A DNA stretch of 64,000 bases from contig JBGZBU010000013.1 in NCBI GenBank assembly GCA_041844835.1, positions 14,469-78,468 of the forward strand, in the 5' to 3' direction. Position numbers and translations under genes: made by a program. This document shows, in pieces, positions 15,401 to 27,185 of this stretch. Source of the stretch: CAUUCX01 sp041844835. Lineage in GTDB: Bacteria > Bacillota > Clostridia > Peptostreptococcales > Anaerovoracaceae. The notes below the pieces were generated by a model. The model was not told where the DNA came from. It made no database searches and worked only from the letters and a program-made list of their open reading frames with translations. Numbering within the stretch: the first letter of the stretch is position 1; every line of letters starts with the position of its first letter.

Positions 15401-17182
15401 TGCAACATTTTTCAGTTCATTTTTACCGGTATTTTTAACTCGTAAAGTGTACTCTACAACAGTCCCCGCTTCAACCAGCAATTTATCTGAAACTTTTGTT
15501 ACTGTGAGTTCAGAGTCAGCTTTCAGAACATTCACATCATGATCCGCTTTGTATACCTTCCCCTCTTTGTCCGTAACTTTTGCGGTGTTTTTTATTTTGT
15601 CACCAACTGCCGCAGCAGCGGGAATCGTATATGAATACACAAATTCTACGGTTTCGCCTTTTTTCAGTGTTGCGATTGTCGCACTTCCGTCAGCATTTTC
15701 CGTAACCGTCATGTTGGTCTTCGGAAGTTTTTGTGCAAGCTTCACACCTTGCGCAGTCATGGAATCTTCCACTTTTACATCCTGCAGATCCTTACTGCCT
15801 TTGTTTGTTATTTTAACGGTATAATTGACGGTGTCTCCTTTTGCAGCTCCGTCTTTATCAGATTTTTTTTCAACCGCAATATCATCCCCTGAACCGCCGG
15901 AACCTCCGGAGCCCATAACAAGCACCTGCGCTTCCGCTTTTACTTTATCCTTCTCCGGCCAACCGAATTTTTCGGCAATAGCCGTATTTTTCACATGAGA
16001 TCCGTCGGGTGTTCCATCAGGGATTTTAATTGTAAATATGAATTTTGCGACTTCGCCTCTCTTGAAATCCTTGATCAGCGCCCACTTATGCGTAGGCGTA
16101 ATAACAACGTTGTCTCCCTTCTTTATCGTAGATGACGGATCCAATTGTAAATCCAAATAATTGGAGTCGGGAATCGCCATCTCGTCCTTGACCATTATCT
16201 CCTGCCAATCGTAATTGCCTGAATTTGTAACCGTAACGGTATACCTCACTGTTGAGCCCGCCGACGCAGTCGATTTATCAGGAGTTTTTTGTATGGACAA
16301 ATGCGGTTTATGTTTTGCATATATGAAATTGATATACTGCGTGGAACCTTTCCCATAGAAAATGGCATATGTATTTGTACTCTCTATTTTTGTTTTTTGT
16401 TCCGCATGTCCCGCAGGCAGAGTATTGTATCCCAAATATATGTGAGTGACGGGGAAATCTTTTTTGTATACATAGTTTGAACTGCTCGGATTTCCCGATA
16501 TTCGACGATTCTCGGAGTACATGGTCTGCGTTGTGTCGGCATCAAATCCTCTGATCTCGAGCGTTTCTTCCGGGTAAATTTTATTCAATCGCAAGCTCAG
16601 GCTTTGCGTTGTTGTTTCATAATGTGCACCATTCCAATGCCAATACCCGCCGCTATTGCTCCACTCCGAAACCTGCGCAGTCAAACTGATAGTCAAATTC
16701 GCATAACTTGGCTGATTCTGAGGATTTTGGGGGATCGTTGCCTCCCATTTCCAGTGCTCATCGAGTCCGGGAACTCTTGACAACCCGGTCCAACCGTTAT
16801 CAAACTGATGTGCATTGCTGCTTACCAATTTTGCTTTCGCCGTGTTATGTTCCACTTTATTATGCTTTCCGGGACCCCAATTGTTTTCAGGCTTAAAATA
16901 GACATCACATACAACCTTGTTCCCTATTTGCGTTATTGTCGCATGCCCTACCTGCTCGCCTGCCATCTGAAACCAAACGGTTTCACTTTCGGCATAAACT
17001 TTATCAATATTGCCTATGCCTATTTTGAACTTGGACATCAAGCCTGAATCTATTTTCCCCAAAAGTCCGTGTTCCGTATATACGCCCGGAATAATGCCAA
17101 AAACCAGCGTCAAGACCAATAACATACTTAAAATTACTCTGCACAATCTCTTAAAGCCTGCTCGAAAAAAAACTCTTAACAT
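12461..17182 (-). CDS. SLH-anchored surface protein with eight DUF11-like repeats
   Basis: 1573 residues from the ATG at 17182, which has GGGAG eight bases upstream. An N-terminal hydrophobic segment (about 12-32) is a secretion signal; a VYA site near 64 could be the cleavage point. Residues about 65-285 form a tryptophan-rich domain I do not recognise. Eight repeats of 120-130 residues follow, starting near 290, 432, 557, 693, 814, 945, 1070 and 1200. Each opens with a pattern like VEKTADKA-x4-GETINYKVxVKN. Types A (FLxFxxDPG...VIK) and B (TNxTV...GxLxxGExVVFEYTY) alternate strictly. A Gly-Pro linker at about 1316-1335 leads to three SLH domains (TGYPDRTFRPG, KGYEDGTFRPT, TGYPDGSFKPD) that bind the cell wall polymer. 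Likely a fibrous adhesin or S-layer associated stalk. Confidence 0.92.
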   Translation of the reverse strand: MLRVFFRAGFKRLCRVILSMLLVLTLVFGIIPGVYTEHGLLGKIDSGLMSKFKIGIGNIDKVYAESETVWFQMAGEQVGHATITQIGNKVVCDVYFKPENNWGPGKHNKVEHNTAKAKLVSSNAHQFDNGWTGLSRVPGLDEHWKWEATIPQNPQNQPSYANLTISLTAQVSEWSNSGGYWHWNGAHYETTTQSLSLRLNKIYPEETLEIRGFDADTTQTMYSENRRISGNPSSSNYVYKKDFPVTHIYLGYNTLPAGHAEQKTKIESTNTYAIFYGKGSTQYINFIYAKHKPHLSIQKTPDKSTASAGSTVRYTVTVTNSGNYDWQEIMVKDEMAIPDSNYLDLQLDPSSTIKKGDNVVITPTHKWALIKDFKRGEVAKFIFTIKIPDGTPDGSHVKNTAIAEKFGWPEKDKVKAEAQVLVMGSGGSGGSGDDIAVEKKSDKDGAAKGDTVNYTVKITNKGSKDLQDVKVEDSMTAQGVKLAQKLPKTNMTVTENADGSATIATLKKGETVEFVYSYTIPAAAAVGDKIKNTAKVTDKEGKVYKADHDVNVLKADSELTVTKVSDKLLVEAGTVVEYTLRVKNTGKNELKNVAISDDMSGVPNANFLTFVLDPGETTEDSTPANITLNAGNRSAVIKSLKVNKAAVFKYKVRIPDTAAPGEAFTNTAAAQADDGTKAIAKHAVRAKAKKQNIEISKETDKATAKPGETITYTVHVENISGEIQNDVEVEDSLPGVELEQKWPKTNITVVKTAKGVKIGKLEIGEIVVFEYTYKVPASSETGDMITNRVKATDSEKKIYIAEKNVRVRSHDKKLEVTKTSDKTALSAGEEVVYTITVRNIGTSDFSDVNVSDFMPEIPDENFLNFEFDPGTSTVTGGANVSVNSANRNVLIKTFRRGEKAVLKCKVKIPDSAEAGKVYENTAIAKASDGTEDRAKHKVIVGVKNPNINIKKEADLLAAKPGQTINYRVHVENISGKLLLNTKIKDSIPGVVPRLENEGAPGANTTVSVSPEGEVTIGKLGIGEKLTLVYSYTLPDTQKTDQIFTNRVTAKDSEGKIYVDEKDIYVKPHDGKIKVRKNAKPKVKAGEIVIYSISVKNDSGGNLEDVEVTDFMLGIPAANFVDLSYDSSSTTPGGANIVIKSRTKAVIKSFPKDTEARFVIKVKMPENSVGGTVYDNTVLAKAKDGTMASDDYSVTIVDAPTLDVEKTADKARVKQGETINYKVVVKNIDTKDLHNVKVEDHMPGIVMKQNPETNQTVSAIPGGMLIGTLKAGETVVFEYTYTIPADALAGGTVKNKVKVSDGEGHIYEKDKNIPIDPKTPPGPGPGPGPGPGPGPGPSPDPDPKKPDDETLLDKMRKQQHFAYMTGYPDRTFRPGGNMSRQEVTVMLGRLLTGKMVSDVKYDSGFPDVTPDLWSNDYIGFMRNKNIIKGYEDGTFRPTNSITRAEFAAMVTRFDEVKNYKTSAFYDVPSSHWANQAISMAASRGWVTGYPDGSFKPDKSITRAEVVAVTNRMLNRVADQEYVDKHQKEIKFYKDLSKNYWAYYTIQEASNGHDYKRKADGGETWLKLWDLFIPN
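13170..13230 (-). repeat. Gly-Pro coding repeat tract
   Basis: A run of GGNCCN hexamers encodes alternating Gly-Pro dipeptides between the last DUF11-like repeat and the SLH domains. It is G/C-rich compared with its surroundings and is a site where repeat number may vary. Confidence 0.85.
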
Positions 17183-17261
17183 AACTTTTTCTCCCAATAT
17201 TTTCCCAATAGTTTTTTGTTGCATTTTATAAAGCATTAATTTATAAAACGCAAAACACAAT

Positions 17262-17303
17262 ACACTCCGCTGCAAAAAACAATCATTTGCCGCATTGGAG
17301 TGT
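17262..17303 (-). promoter_or_regulatory. Stem-loop in the 5' leader of the surface-protein gene
   Basis: ACACTCC (17297-17303 on minus) pairs with GGAGTGT (17262-17268), with an inner GCAAA/TTTGC stem. It lies about 80-120 bases upstream of the start codon. It may stabilise the mRNA; the A-rich side precludes a normal terminator on the minus strand. Confidence 0.45.
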
Positions 17304-17349
17304 TTTTAATTGTATAGATATAAAGATTTTCTATATTATATATCATTTG

Positions 17350-17390
17350 TAACACAAAAGTACAGTGTTATTTTAATATTTTTTGTGTTA
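17350..17390. promoter_or_regulatory. Inverted TAACACAAAA repeat between surface-protein gene and RHH regulator
   Basis: TAACACAAAA (17350-17359) and TTTTGTGTTA (17381-17390) are perfect 10-bp inverted arms; a third GTGTTA lies at 17365-17370. The site sits in the divergent intergenic region just before the small regulator gene, where a ribbon-helix-helix protein would be expected to bind. Function is inferred. Confidence 0.5.
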
Positions 17391-17454
17391 TATCTTTACA
17401 TTGAATAACAATCCTATAATGAAATATATCGAAACAAAATGGAGGATTGTCGAT

Positions 17455-17634
17455 ATGGAAAAATTCATAATCACCCCTAAGGAAGATAAAAGTGTTACTA
17501 TGACTATAAGAATAGACAGAGATTTACAAGAAGAATATAATGTACTGGCTTCTAAAACGAATCGGTCCCGAAATGAATTGATAGGGCTGGCATTGCGCTA
17601 TGCTCTGGAACATATGGAATTAAAAAACGGATAG
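17455..17634 (+). CDS. Small ribbon-helix-helix (CopG/Arc-type) regulator
   Basis: 59 residues from the ATG at 17455, which has GGAGG nine bases upstream; the longer upstream frame lacks a site. The core SVTMTIRIDRDLQEEYNVLASKTNRSRNELIGLALRYALEHM gives one beta strand that pairs in the dimer and reads the major groove, then two helices. No toxin gene follows, so it is not an obvious antitoxin. It is divergent from the surface-protein gene, and the inverted repeat in between is a likely operator for one or both. A weak hairpin and then a strong terminator follow. Confidence 0.75.
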   Translation: MEKFIITPKEDKSVTMTIRIDRDLQEEYNVLASKTNRSRNELIGLALRYALEHMELKNG

Positions 17635-17670
17635 GAGACTATCCTAATTTTAGCGTTTCGGAAATTACAA

Positions 17671-17718
17671 AAAATCGTACGATAGAAATTAAATTCAATT
17701 TCATTGTACGATTTTTAA
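17671..17718. terminator. Bidirectional terminator between RHH gene and atp operon
   Basis: AAAATCGTAC (17671-17680) pairs with GTACGATTTT (17706-17715), with an inner GAAATT/AATTTC stem. T runs follow on both strands, so it can end the plus-strand RHH unit and the minus-strand atp operon. Confidence 0.75.
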
Positions 17719-17837
17719 TATCAATAGCAATTTTTCAAGAGCAATTTTAAACTGTTTATATTATAAAGAATTGTAGAAACAACAAGTGCAGAAAAATGTT
17801 CGTTGCTGCACGGAGGGGTATTGATTATACCTTTTCC

Positions 17838-18284
17838 CTAATTGGACTTGCGGCGGGCGCCCCCCTTGGCAACATTCATGCGCGTTATCGCTTTGGAAAG
17901 CGCAGCTTTTGCCATCCTGAGATTTTCGCTGTCTTCGTCCAAATCCGATTTGCCGTGCGATTCTATAAATGCAAGCGCCGAATCATGCAGGGATTTTGCT
18001 TTTTCCATGTCAATGTCTTCCGACCACTCGGCGGCATCCGTATATATGACTATATCATCCTGCACATCGACAAACCCACCGGATATCGCGGCAATTTTAA
18101 AATCTTTGCATCCCTCTTCGCGTATCCAAAGCTCACCGATATCCAGAAGTTTTACGGCCCAGCTGTGCCCCGCCATAAAACCCTCATCACCCGTGAGCGT
18201 TCTGCAGATGACAATCTCAACCTTCCCCTTATAGAACAATTTGGAAGGTGTTATGATTTCTAAATTCACCGTGTTAGCAGCCAT
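17838..18284 (-). CDS. atpC: ATP synthase epsilon subunit
   Basis: 148 residues. The N-terminal beta-barrel (VNLEIITPSKLFYKGKVEIVICRT, GDEGFMAGHSWAV) and the C-terminal helical hairpin with AKAALSKAITRMNVA are both present. The subunit belongs to the central stalk of F1 and can inhibit ATP hydrolysis. Last gene of the operon, three bases after atpD, with a bidirectional terminator about 120 bases downstream. The C-terminal end GGARRKSN is slightly longer than usual. Confidence 0.94.
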   Translation of the reverse strand: MAANTVNLEIITPSKLFYKGKVEIVICRTLTGDEGFMAGHSWAVKLLDIGELWIREEGCKDFKIAAISGGFVDVQDDIVIYTDAAEWSEDIDMEKAKSLHDSALAFIESHGKSDLDEDSENLRMAKAALSKAITRMNVAKGGARRKSN

Positions 18285-18287
18285 GGA

Positions 18288-20568
<2,281 letters not shown>

Positions 20569-20595
20569 TATTCAGTCCTCCGCAAAACCGCGAAA

Positions 20596-22110
20596 TTAAA
20601 ATCCTCTTTTAAAGTCCGTTTTAAATGTCTCGATCGCAGATATGATCTGCTCTTCCATACCGTCGCTTATCTCGCCCAACTCTCTTATTTTTTTCGGAAT
20701 ATCCGGATGCTGCGTAGCTATATAATCAAGGAATTGCTTCTCAAATTTCTTCACCTGATCGATAGGTATATCACTCATATATCCGTTAACCGCAGCATAT
20801 ATTACGACGGTTTGATCTCCGACACTCATCGGACTGTATTGCGGCTGTTTCAGTATTTCCATGAGCAGCTCTCCGTGATCGAGTCTGCGTTTCGTTTCGG
20901 GATCCACATCGGACCCGAACTGTGAAAAACTGGCAAGCTCTCTATACTGAGCGAGCTCAAGCTTGATCTTGCCTGATACTTTTTTAATAGCCTTTATCTG
21001 AGCGTTTCCTCCGACACGGGAAACGGAAATTCCCGCGTTTACGGCAGGTCTTTGACCGTTAAAAAACAGTTCGGTTTCAAGGAATATCTGACCGTCAGTG
21101 ATGGATATTACATTTGTAGGAATATATGCGGAAACGTCCCCCGCCTGTGTCTCGATAACGGGCAGCGCCGTAAGCGAACCGCCTCCCAGGTCATCTGAAA
21201 GCTTCGCCGCTCTCTCGAGCAGGCGCGAATGCAGATAAAACACATCCCCCGGATATGCCTCGCGCCCCGGCGGACGTCTGAGCAGCAGTGACATCGCTCT
21301 GTACGCCACAGCGTGTTTTGACAAATCATCATATACGATCAGAACATGTTTGCCCTGCCGCATGAAATGCTCCCCTATAGCACATCCCGCATAAGGCGCT
21401 ATATACTGAAGAGGCGCCACATCGCTTGCAGTAGCCGATACAACAATTGTATAATCCATTGAGCCTTTATCCTCAAGCGTCTGTACCAGCTGAGCAACGG
21501 TAGATTTTTTCTGTCCTATCGCCACATATATACAGATGACATCCTCATCCTTTTGATTCAGAATTGTATCTATCGCAATGGCGGTTTTTCCCGTTTGCCT
21601 GTCTCCGATGATAAGCTCACGCTGTCCTCGCCCGATCGGAATCATTGAATCAATGGCCTTTATTCCGGTTTGAAGCGGTTCATGCACGCTTTTTCTGTCA
21701 AGCACACCCGGCGCCGGGCTTTCAACCGGTCTGTATGCCTCGGCGGTAATCGGCCCCTTGCCGTCGATCGGCTGCCCGAGGGCATTTACGACCCTGCCTA
21801 TCATTTCTTTGCCGACGGGAACCTCTACCACGCGTCCGGTTGGTTTTACAATATCCCCCTCTTTTATGTCCCGATCGGAACCGAGAATTACGGTGCCGAC
21901 ATTATCTTCTTCAAGATTAAGTGCCATTCCGTACACCTCTCCCGGGAATTCAAGCAGCTCCCCCGCCATGCATTTCTCAAGTCCATATACCCTGGCGATG
22001 CCGTCGCCGACCTGAATAACGGTGCCGAAGCTTGAAATTTCAAGCTCATTTTTATAATTCTTAATCTGTTCCTTTATGACCGCACTTATTTCCTCAGGTC
22101 TCAGATTCAT
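20596..22110 (-). CDS. atpA: ATP synthase alpha subunit
   Basis: 504 residues. P-loop [15 protein letters not shown] (about 169-183), [16 protein letters not shown] segment and the C-terminal [22 protein letters not shown] region match the family. It forms the non-catalytic nucleotide sites of F1. The start [16 protein letters not shown] is preceded by GGAGAT, 36 bases after atpH. Confidence 0.99.
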   Translation of the reverse strand: MNLRPEEISAVIKEQIKNYKNELEISSFGTVIQVGDGIARVYGLEKCMAGELLEFPGEVYGMALNLEEDNVGTVILGSDRDIKEGDIVKPTGRVVEVPVGKEMIGRVVNALGQPIDGKGPITAEAYRPVESPAPGVLDRKSVHEPLQTGIKAIDSMIPIGRGQRELIIGDRQTGKTAIAIDTILNQKDEDVICIYVAIGQKKSTVAQLVQTLEDKGSMDYTIVVSATASDVAPLQYIAPYAGCAIGEHFMRQGKHVLIVYDDLSKHAVAYRAMSLLLRRPPGREAYPGDVFYLHSRLLERAAKLSDDLGGGSLTALPVIETQAGDVSAYIPTNVISITDGQIFLETELFFNGQRPAVNAGISVSRVGGNAQIKAIKKVSGKIKLELAQYRELASFSQFGSDVDPETKRRLDHGELLMEILKQPQYSPMSVGDQTVVIYAAVNGYMSDIPIDQVKKFEKQFLDYIATQHPDIPKKIRELGEISDGMEEQIISAIETFKTDFKRGF

Positions 22111-22146
22111 ATCCGCAATCTCCTTTCATCTCACGAAACGGGCGCC

Positions 22147-22683
22147 TCAAACTTCCATCAGTGCCACCATGTTTTTTAATCGATTCTGTAAGCTTGCATC
22201 TATAATTTTGCCTTTTACCATGATTTTAAATCCGCCGAGAACATCAGGATCAACCACATTTGTCAGTTTGATATTTTCCCTGAAAAGCTTGCTCGCCTCT
22301 TCTTCAAGTCGTGCGAGCCGCGGCTCATCGAGAGCAAATGAGGTATATATCTCCCCTTCATAATACCCTCTCGCTTCATTATAAAAATCACGGTATCTCC
22401 TTGCAATTCGCTGAAAATGAACGGTTCTGCGCTTGTCCGTGAGCACAAACAGAAAGTTTAAAAGCTCATCGGAAATATGCCCTTTGAAAATCTTTTCAAG
22501 AGCTTCTCTGCGCGAAACCGCAGATATGGTCGGAATTTCCATCAATTTTCGCAGATCCTCATCGCCTCTCATAATCTCGGCGATTTCTTCTATTTCTTCA
22601 AGGATCGCATCTTCTTTTCCCAGCTCGCAAGCCGCATCAAAAAGCGCCTTTCCGTATGTCGAATCGATAGTTAGTGCTTCCAT
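22147..22683 (-). CDS. atpH: ATP synthase delta subunit
   Basis: 178 residues, with the N-terminal helical bundle (YGKALFDAACELGKEDAI) and the C-terminal DPDVLGGFKIMVKGKIIDASLQNRL motif that marks OSCP/delta. It links the peripheral stalk to the top of F1. It overlaps the end of atpF by 13 bases, so the two are probably coupled in translation. Confidence 0.96.
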   Translation of the reverse strand: MEALTIDSTYGKALFDAACELGKEDAILEEIEEIAEIMRGDEDLRKLMEIPTISAVSRREALEKIFKGHISDELLNFLFVLTDKRRTVHFQRIARRYRDFYNEARGYYEGEIYTSFALDEPRLARLEEEASKLFRENIKLTNVVDPDVLGGFKIMVKGKIIDASLQNRLKNMVALMEV

Positions 22684-23189
22684 CCCGATACTCCCGACTC
22701 TGCTATGAGTTCATCTATCATCCCCTCGTGATCATCTCTTGTGAGCTCCCTTTCCAAAATTCTGCGAGCCATTACCTGCGATAAATCGATTACCTGCCGC
22801 CTCAATTCGTTTTCCGCGAGTTTTTTCTCACGCTCTATATCGCGCTTTGCTTTCTGCAATACCTGCTCGGCCTCAATCCTCGCTTTTTCTATGATTTCAA
22901 GCGCCTGGTCATCCGCTTTTATCTTTGCCTGCCTAATGATCTCACGCCCCTCGCTTTCAACTCCCGCTATGCGTTTTTGAAACGCCGCCATTTTTTCGTC
23001 GGCTTTTCTGTTTGTGAGCTCCGCGTTGTCAAAAGCGTCCTTCACGGTCTGTTCTCTGTTTTGCATGAAGGCATGTATCTTTTCAAAGAAAAACTTTTTA
23101 ACCACGAGAAACAGCACCAATACCGTAGCAAGGTGCATCAAAAGTGTCCAGTTAAATTCAATAAGCCCGGCTGTCAGTTCAGGGGTCAT
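22671..23189 (-). CDS. atpF: ATP synthase b subunit
   Basis: 172 residues: a membrane helix at about 13-32 (WTLLMHLATVLVLFLVVKKFFF) followed by a long charged coiled coil. It forms the peripheral stalk. The start is preceded by GGAGGTGAGG. It overlaps atpH by 13 bases and follows atpE by 39 bases. Confidence 0.95.
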   Translation of the reverse strand: MTPELTAGLIEFNWTLLMHLATVLVLFLVVKKFFFEKIHAFMQNREQTVKDAFDNAELTNRKADEKMAAFQKRIAGVESEGREIIRQAKIKADDQALEIIEKARIEAEQVLQKAKRDIEREKKLAENELRRQVIDLSQVMARRILERELTRDDHEGMIDELIAESGVSGWKH

Positions 23190-23228
23190 TCCCTCACCTC
23201 CGTTTGCTGTAAATAATTGCAGTAAAAA

Positions 23229-23525
<297 letters not shown>

Positions 23526-23590
23526 TCATTATTCACTTTGCAAAATACGCGATACGGATGAAACATCCGCGCCGCCGGGACAAGCCCGTG

Positions 23591-23618
23591 CCTCTTGTGA
23601 TTATTATAACACAAGAGG
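23591..23618. promoter_or_regulatory. Inverted repeat with a -10-like box in its loop upstream of atpE
   Basis: CCTCTTGTG and CACAAGAGG, nine bp, flank 10 bases that hold TATAAT on the minus strand (23603-23608). It lies about 100 bases before atpE and 58 bases after the clpB stop. No good -35 is seen (TGGAAT at 17 bases), so a regulator might be needed. It lacks a T run for a terminator. Confidence 0.45.
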
Positions 23619-23675
23619 CTTTGAAATTCCAGTGTAAAAATCTCAAGGATTTCAACGCTTTTTAGCAATATTTAC

Positions 23676-26264
23676 TTACAGAGCGAAATCAAGCTTGCCA
23701 TTTTTAACCGCAATGCACACCTCGGAATTGTCCGCAAGCGTTCCGCTCACGATCAGCTCCGCGATTTTCGTCTCCACATGCCTCTGCAGATATCGCTTAA
23801 CCGGTCTTGCGCCATATGACGGATTGTATGCTTCACGCCGTATCAACTCCTTCGCTTCATCCGTTATCAATACGGAAATGCCTCGCTCACTCAGTCTGCC
23901 GCGTATCTCATCGACCGCAAGATCAATAATTTTACCTATCTGATCAGATGTCAGCGGCGAAAATACCACAATATCGTCAATTCTGTTTAAAAATTCAGGG
24001 CGAAAATGATTTTTCAGCTCATCTTCAACTCTGTGCTTCACATCACTTTCTATCGCACCGTCGTTTCTGATATTGTCTATGAGATATGCGCTGCCGATAT
24101 TGGATGTCATGATGACGATGGTGTTTTTGAAATCGACCGTTCGCCCCTGACTGTCCGTCAATCTGCCGTCATCGAGCAATTGCAGCAGTATATTGAACAC
24201 ATCGGGATGAGCTTTTTCAATTTCATCAAAAAGAATCACGCTGTAAGGTTTTCTCCTGACGGCTTCCGTAAGCTGTCCGCCCTCATCGTAGCCCACATAT
24301 CCGGGAGGCGCGCCTACCAGACGCGATACCGCGTGTTTCTCCATATACTCGGACATGTCTATTCTGACGAGATTTCGCTCTGAATCAAACAGCGCCTCGG
24401 AAAGAGCCTTTGCAAGCTCAGTTTTTCCCACCCCCGTCGGTCCTAAAAATATAAACGAACCCACGGGTCTTTTTTCATCTTTAAGTCCGGCTCTCGCTCT
24501 CAGAACGGCATCGGCAACGGCATCAACAGCATCATCCTGCCCGATTACTCTCTTGTGAAGGATATCTCCAAGCCGCATGAGTCTGTCGCGTTCGGTCTCG
24601 ACCAGTTTATTGATCGGAATCCCTGTCCATTCAGACACGACTTCGGCGATTTGCTCTTCGGTCACCTCTTCTCTGAGCAAGCGCTTATCCGACTCTTCTC
24701 TTTGCTTATCAAGTGCGTCTGCAAGCTTGCTCTCGAGCGACGGCAGGAGACCATATTTCAATTTAGCCAGCTTTTCAAGGTCATATGAGCGTTCGGCATC
24801 TTCAATTTCCGACTTGATATCTTCAATTTGCTCCTTGATCGTCTTAAGCTCCGTTATCAAATCCTTTTCATGCTCCCACTGCGCACGCATGCCGCGCGAG
24901 CGTTCATTGTATTCCGCCAGCTCCATTTCGATATTGTCCAGCCTTTTCTTTGACGCTTCGTCGCTCTCTTTTTTAAGCGCCTCACGCTCTATTTCAAGCT
25001 GCATGATTTTTCTTGAAATCTCATCAAGCTCGCCGGGCATGCTGTCCACCTCAATTCTTATTTTTGACGCAGCCTCATCCATAAGATCTATAGCCTTGTC
25101 CGGCAAAAATCTGTCGCTTATATATCTGTCGGACAGCAGTGCACATGCGATAAGCGCGGAGTCGGTAATGCGAACCCCGTGATGGATTTCAAAACGTTCT
25201 TTCAGACCGCGCAGTATTGAAATTGTATCTTCCACCGTCGGCTGATCCACGAGCACCGTCTGAAAACGCCGCTCAAGAGCGGAATCTTTTTCTATGTATT
25301 TTCTATACTCGTCAAGAGTCGTAGCGCCGATGCAGTGCAATTCTCCCCTTGCCAGTTTGGGCTTGAGCATGTTCCCCGCATCCATCGAACCCTCGGTTTT
25401 TCCCGCGCCGACTATGTTATGAATTTCGTCTATAAAGAGTATGATGCGCCCCTCGGATTTTTCGACTTCGCCGAGAACGGCTTTCAATCTTTCTTCAAAT
25501 TCACCCCTGTATTTCGCGCCCGCAATCAGCGAGCCCATATCCAGCGCATAGATCGTCTTGTCTTTCAGCCCCTCCGGAACATCGCCTTTCAGTATTCGCT
25601 GTGCAAGTCCCTCAACTACAGCCGTTTTGCCCACACCCGGCTCTCCTATGAGCACCGGATTGTTTTTGGTTCTGCGTGAGAGAATTCTTATGGCATGTCT
25701 TATTTCAGCATCTCGTCCTATTACGGGATCCAACTTCCCTTCACGCGCTTTTTCGACCAGATCTATGCCGTACTTGTTGAGCGCATCGTAATTCTCCTCG
25801 GGATTCTCGCTCGTGATCCTTTGATTTCCCCGCACCTTTGCAAGGCTCTCCAAAAATTTCTGTTTGTCGACGCCGCAGCCGTTTAAAATTTTTGATGAAA
25901 GTCCGCCCCGCTCGTCCAGGATGGCAAGAAACAAATGCTCCACGCTGAGATACTCATCCGTAAACGCCTTGGCTTCCTTTTCCGCATTGAACAGCACCTG
26001 ATTGAACCTTCTTGTCGCATAAAGATTATCCGCGTCGCCGCTAACGCCGGCAATTTTGTCGAGCTCGGAGGAGACTTTTCTCCTGATTTCATCCGGATCG
26101 GCTCCGATTGATTTTAGCAGTTTGGGTACGAGCCCCTCCTCATTAAGCACCAGCGCATATGTCAGATGCTCCACATCAAGTTGCTGATGATTCCTTTCTA
26201 TTGCGGTATTTTGCGCAGATACGATGACCTCCCTCATACCTTGTGTAAGCTTATCCATGTTCAT
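23676..26264 (-). CDS. clpB: ClpB disaggregase chaperone
   Basis: 862 residues from the ATG at 26264 with AGGTGG upstream. Order: Clp N-terminal repeats (1-145), AAA+ domain 1 with [15 protein letters not shown], long coiled-coil middle domain (about 405-525, heptad-rich), AAA+ domain 2 with [14 protein letters not shown], and the C-terminal D2-small domain. The middle domain distinguishes ClpB from ClpA/ClpC. With DnaK it rescues aggregated proteins. A perfect CIRCE element 83 bases upstream points to HrcA control of the heat response. Confidence 0.98.
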   Translation of the reverse strand: MNMDKLTQGMREVIVSAQNTAIERNHQQLDVEHLTYALVLNEEGLVPKLLKSIGADPDEIRRKVSSELDKIAGVSGDADNLYATRRFNQVLFNAEKEAKAFTDEYLSVEHLFLAILDERGGLSSKILNGCGVDKQKFLESLAKVRGNQRITSENPEENYDALNKYGIDLVEKAREGKLDPVIGRDAEIRHAIRILSRRTKNNPVLIGEPGVGKTAVVEGLAQRILKGDVPEGLKDKTIYALDMGSLIAGAKYRGEFEERLKAVLGEVEKSEGRIILFIDEIHNIVGAGKTEGSMDAGNMLKPKLARGELHCIGATTLDEYRKYIEKDSALERRFQTVLVDQPTVEDTISILRGLKERFEIHHGVRITDSALIACALLSDRYISDRFLPDKAIDLMDEAASKIRIEVDSMPGELDEISRKIMQLEIEREALKKESDEASKKRLDNIEMELAEYNERSRGMRAQWEHEKDLITELKTIKEQIEDIKSEIEDAERSYDLEKLAKLKYGLLPSLESKLADALDKQREESDKRLLREEVTEEQIAEVVSEWTGIPINKLVETERDRLMRLGDILHKRVIGQDDAVDAVADAVLRARAGLKDEKRPVGSFIFLGPTGVGKTELAKALSEALFDSERNLVRIDMSEYMEKHAVSRLVGAPPGYVGYDEGGQLTEAVRRKPYSVILFDEIEKAHPDVFNILLQLLDDGRLTDSQGRTVDFKNTIVIMTSNIGSAYLIDNIRNDGAIESDVKHRVEDELKNHFRPEFLNRIDDIVVFSPLTSDQIGKIIDLAVDEIRGRLSERGISVLITDEAKELIRREAYNPSYGARPVKRYLQRHVETKIAELIVSGTLADNSEVCIAVKNGKLDFAL

Positions 26265-26346
26265 CTCTTCACCACCTCTCAAAAATTCTTACTTTCAAAT
26301 AGCATATCTACCTTATACCTTACAAATCAAGGCTTAAACAAAAAAA

Positions 26347-26373
26347 TTAGCACTCATCGGCATGGAGTGCTAA
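26347..26373. promoter_or_regulatory. CIRCE element (HrcA operator) of clpB
   Basis: TTAGCACTC, nine spacer bases, GAGTGCTAA: a perfect match to the CIRCE consensus in arms and spacing. It lies between the clpB start and the M50 protease gene. Confidence 0.95.
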
Positions 26374-26427
26374 AATAAGGATTTCAAAAAATTTTGAGCT
26401 TGCCAAACAAATAAGATTGGCCGTATC

Positions 26428-27153
26428 TCATACTATCACTTTCCCCAGAACGCTGAATATGGCTCCGGTGAGGGCGCCCACCGCAGGTGAAAGTATCAGA
26501 TCCACCACGCCCAGGATAAGCAGCAGTATCAATATGAGGAATCCGTGCTCCTCTATTTTCGCGGCGAACGGGGTGTTTGAAAATTTAAAAATTTGCGCAA
26601 CCACATGATATCCGTCAAGCGGCGGAATTGGGAAGAGATTGAACACCAGCAGCACGAGATTTATCTGCATTATTGAAATTACGAGTAATGAAAGAACGCC
26701 GCCCATCCCCGCGTCTAAAGACGGATAAAATCCACGCTTAAACATAATCAGATATATCGCGGCGAAAATCACGGCTATCGCAAAATTCATGCAAACTCCG
26801 GCGATTGAAATCAGTATATCATCGCGCCTTTGTTTTTTAAGATTGTACGGATTTACGGGAACAGGCACGCCCCAGCCGAATCCCAAAAAAATGAGAGCGA
26901 GAAATCCGAAAGGATCAAAATGCGCCATCGGATTAACGGTCAATCTTCCCTGATTTTTGGCCGTGGGATCTCCGAGCGCATTTGCCATCGCCGCATGTGC
27001 GAACTCGTGAAACGAAAGCCCTATAATCACTCCCGGCAGCACAATTGCTATATGCATAAGCCAATCCATGATGCCCGAATACTGCCTGAATGACGAAAAT
27101 GCCATAAGAAATATGATTACAATCCACATCGGATTAAATCTGAATCTGTTCAT
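26428..27153 (-). CDS. Site-2-type M50 membrane metalloprotease, rhomboid-free
   Basis: 241 residues from the ATG at 27153 (GGAGG five bases upstream). At least four membrane segments. The zinc motif HEFAHA lies at about residue 50, and NLFPIPPLDGYHV near 175 carries the third metal ligand Asp. This short form without a PDZ domain is the YwhC/Rv-type branch of site-2 proteases. It cleaves peptides within the membrane; the substrate is unknown. It sits downstream of a cardiolipin synthase, 32 bases away. Confidence 0.88.
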   Translation of the reverse strand: MNRFRFNPMWIVIIFLMAFSSFRQYSGIMDWLMHIAIVLPGVIIGLSFHEFAHAAMANALGDPTAKNQGRLTVNPMAHFDPFGFLALIFLGFGWGVPVPVNPYNLKKQRRDDILISIAGVCMNFAIAVIFAAIYLIMFKRGFYPSLDAGMGGVLSLLVISIMQINLVLLVFNLFPIPPLDGYHVVAQIFKFSNTPFAAKIEEHGFLILILLLILGVVDLILSPAVGALTGAIFSVLGKVIV

Positions 27154-27185
27154 AAAATCCTCCATAAACTCCAAATGCTCAAAAC

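Noticed and set aside
17455..17634. Toxin-antitoxin module at the RHH gene
   Set aside because: No second small gene overlaps or follows; the next feature is a terminator.
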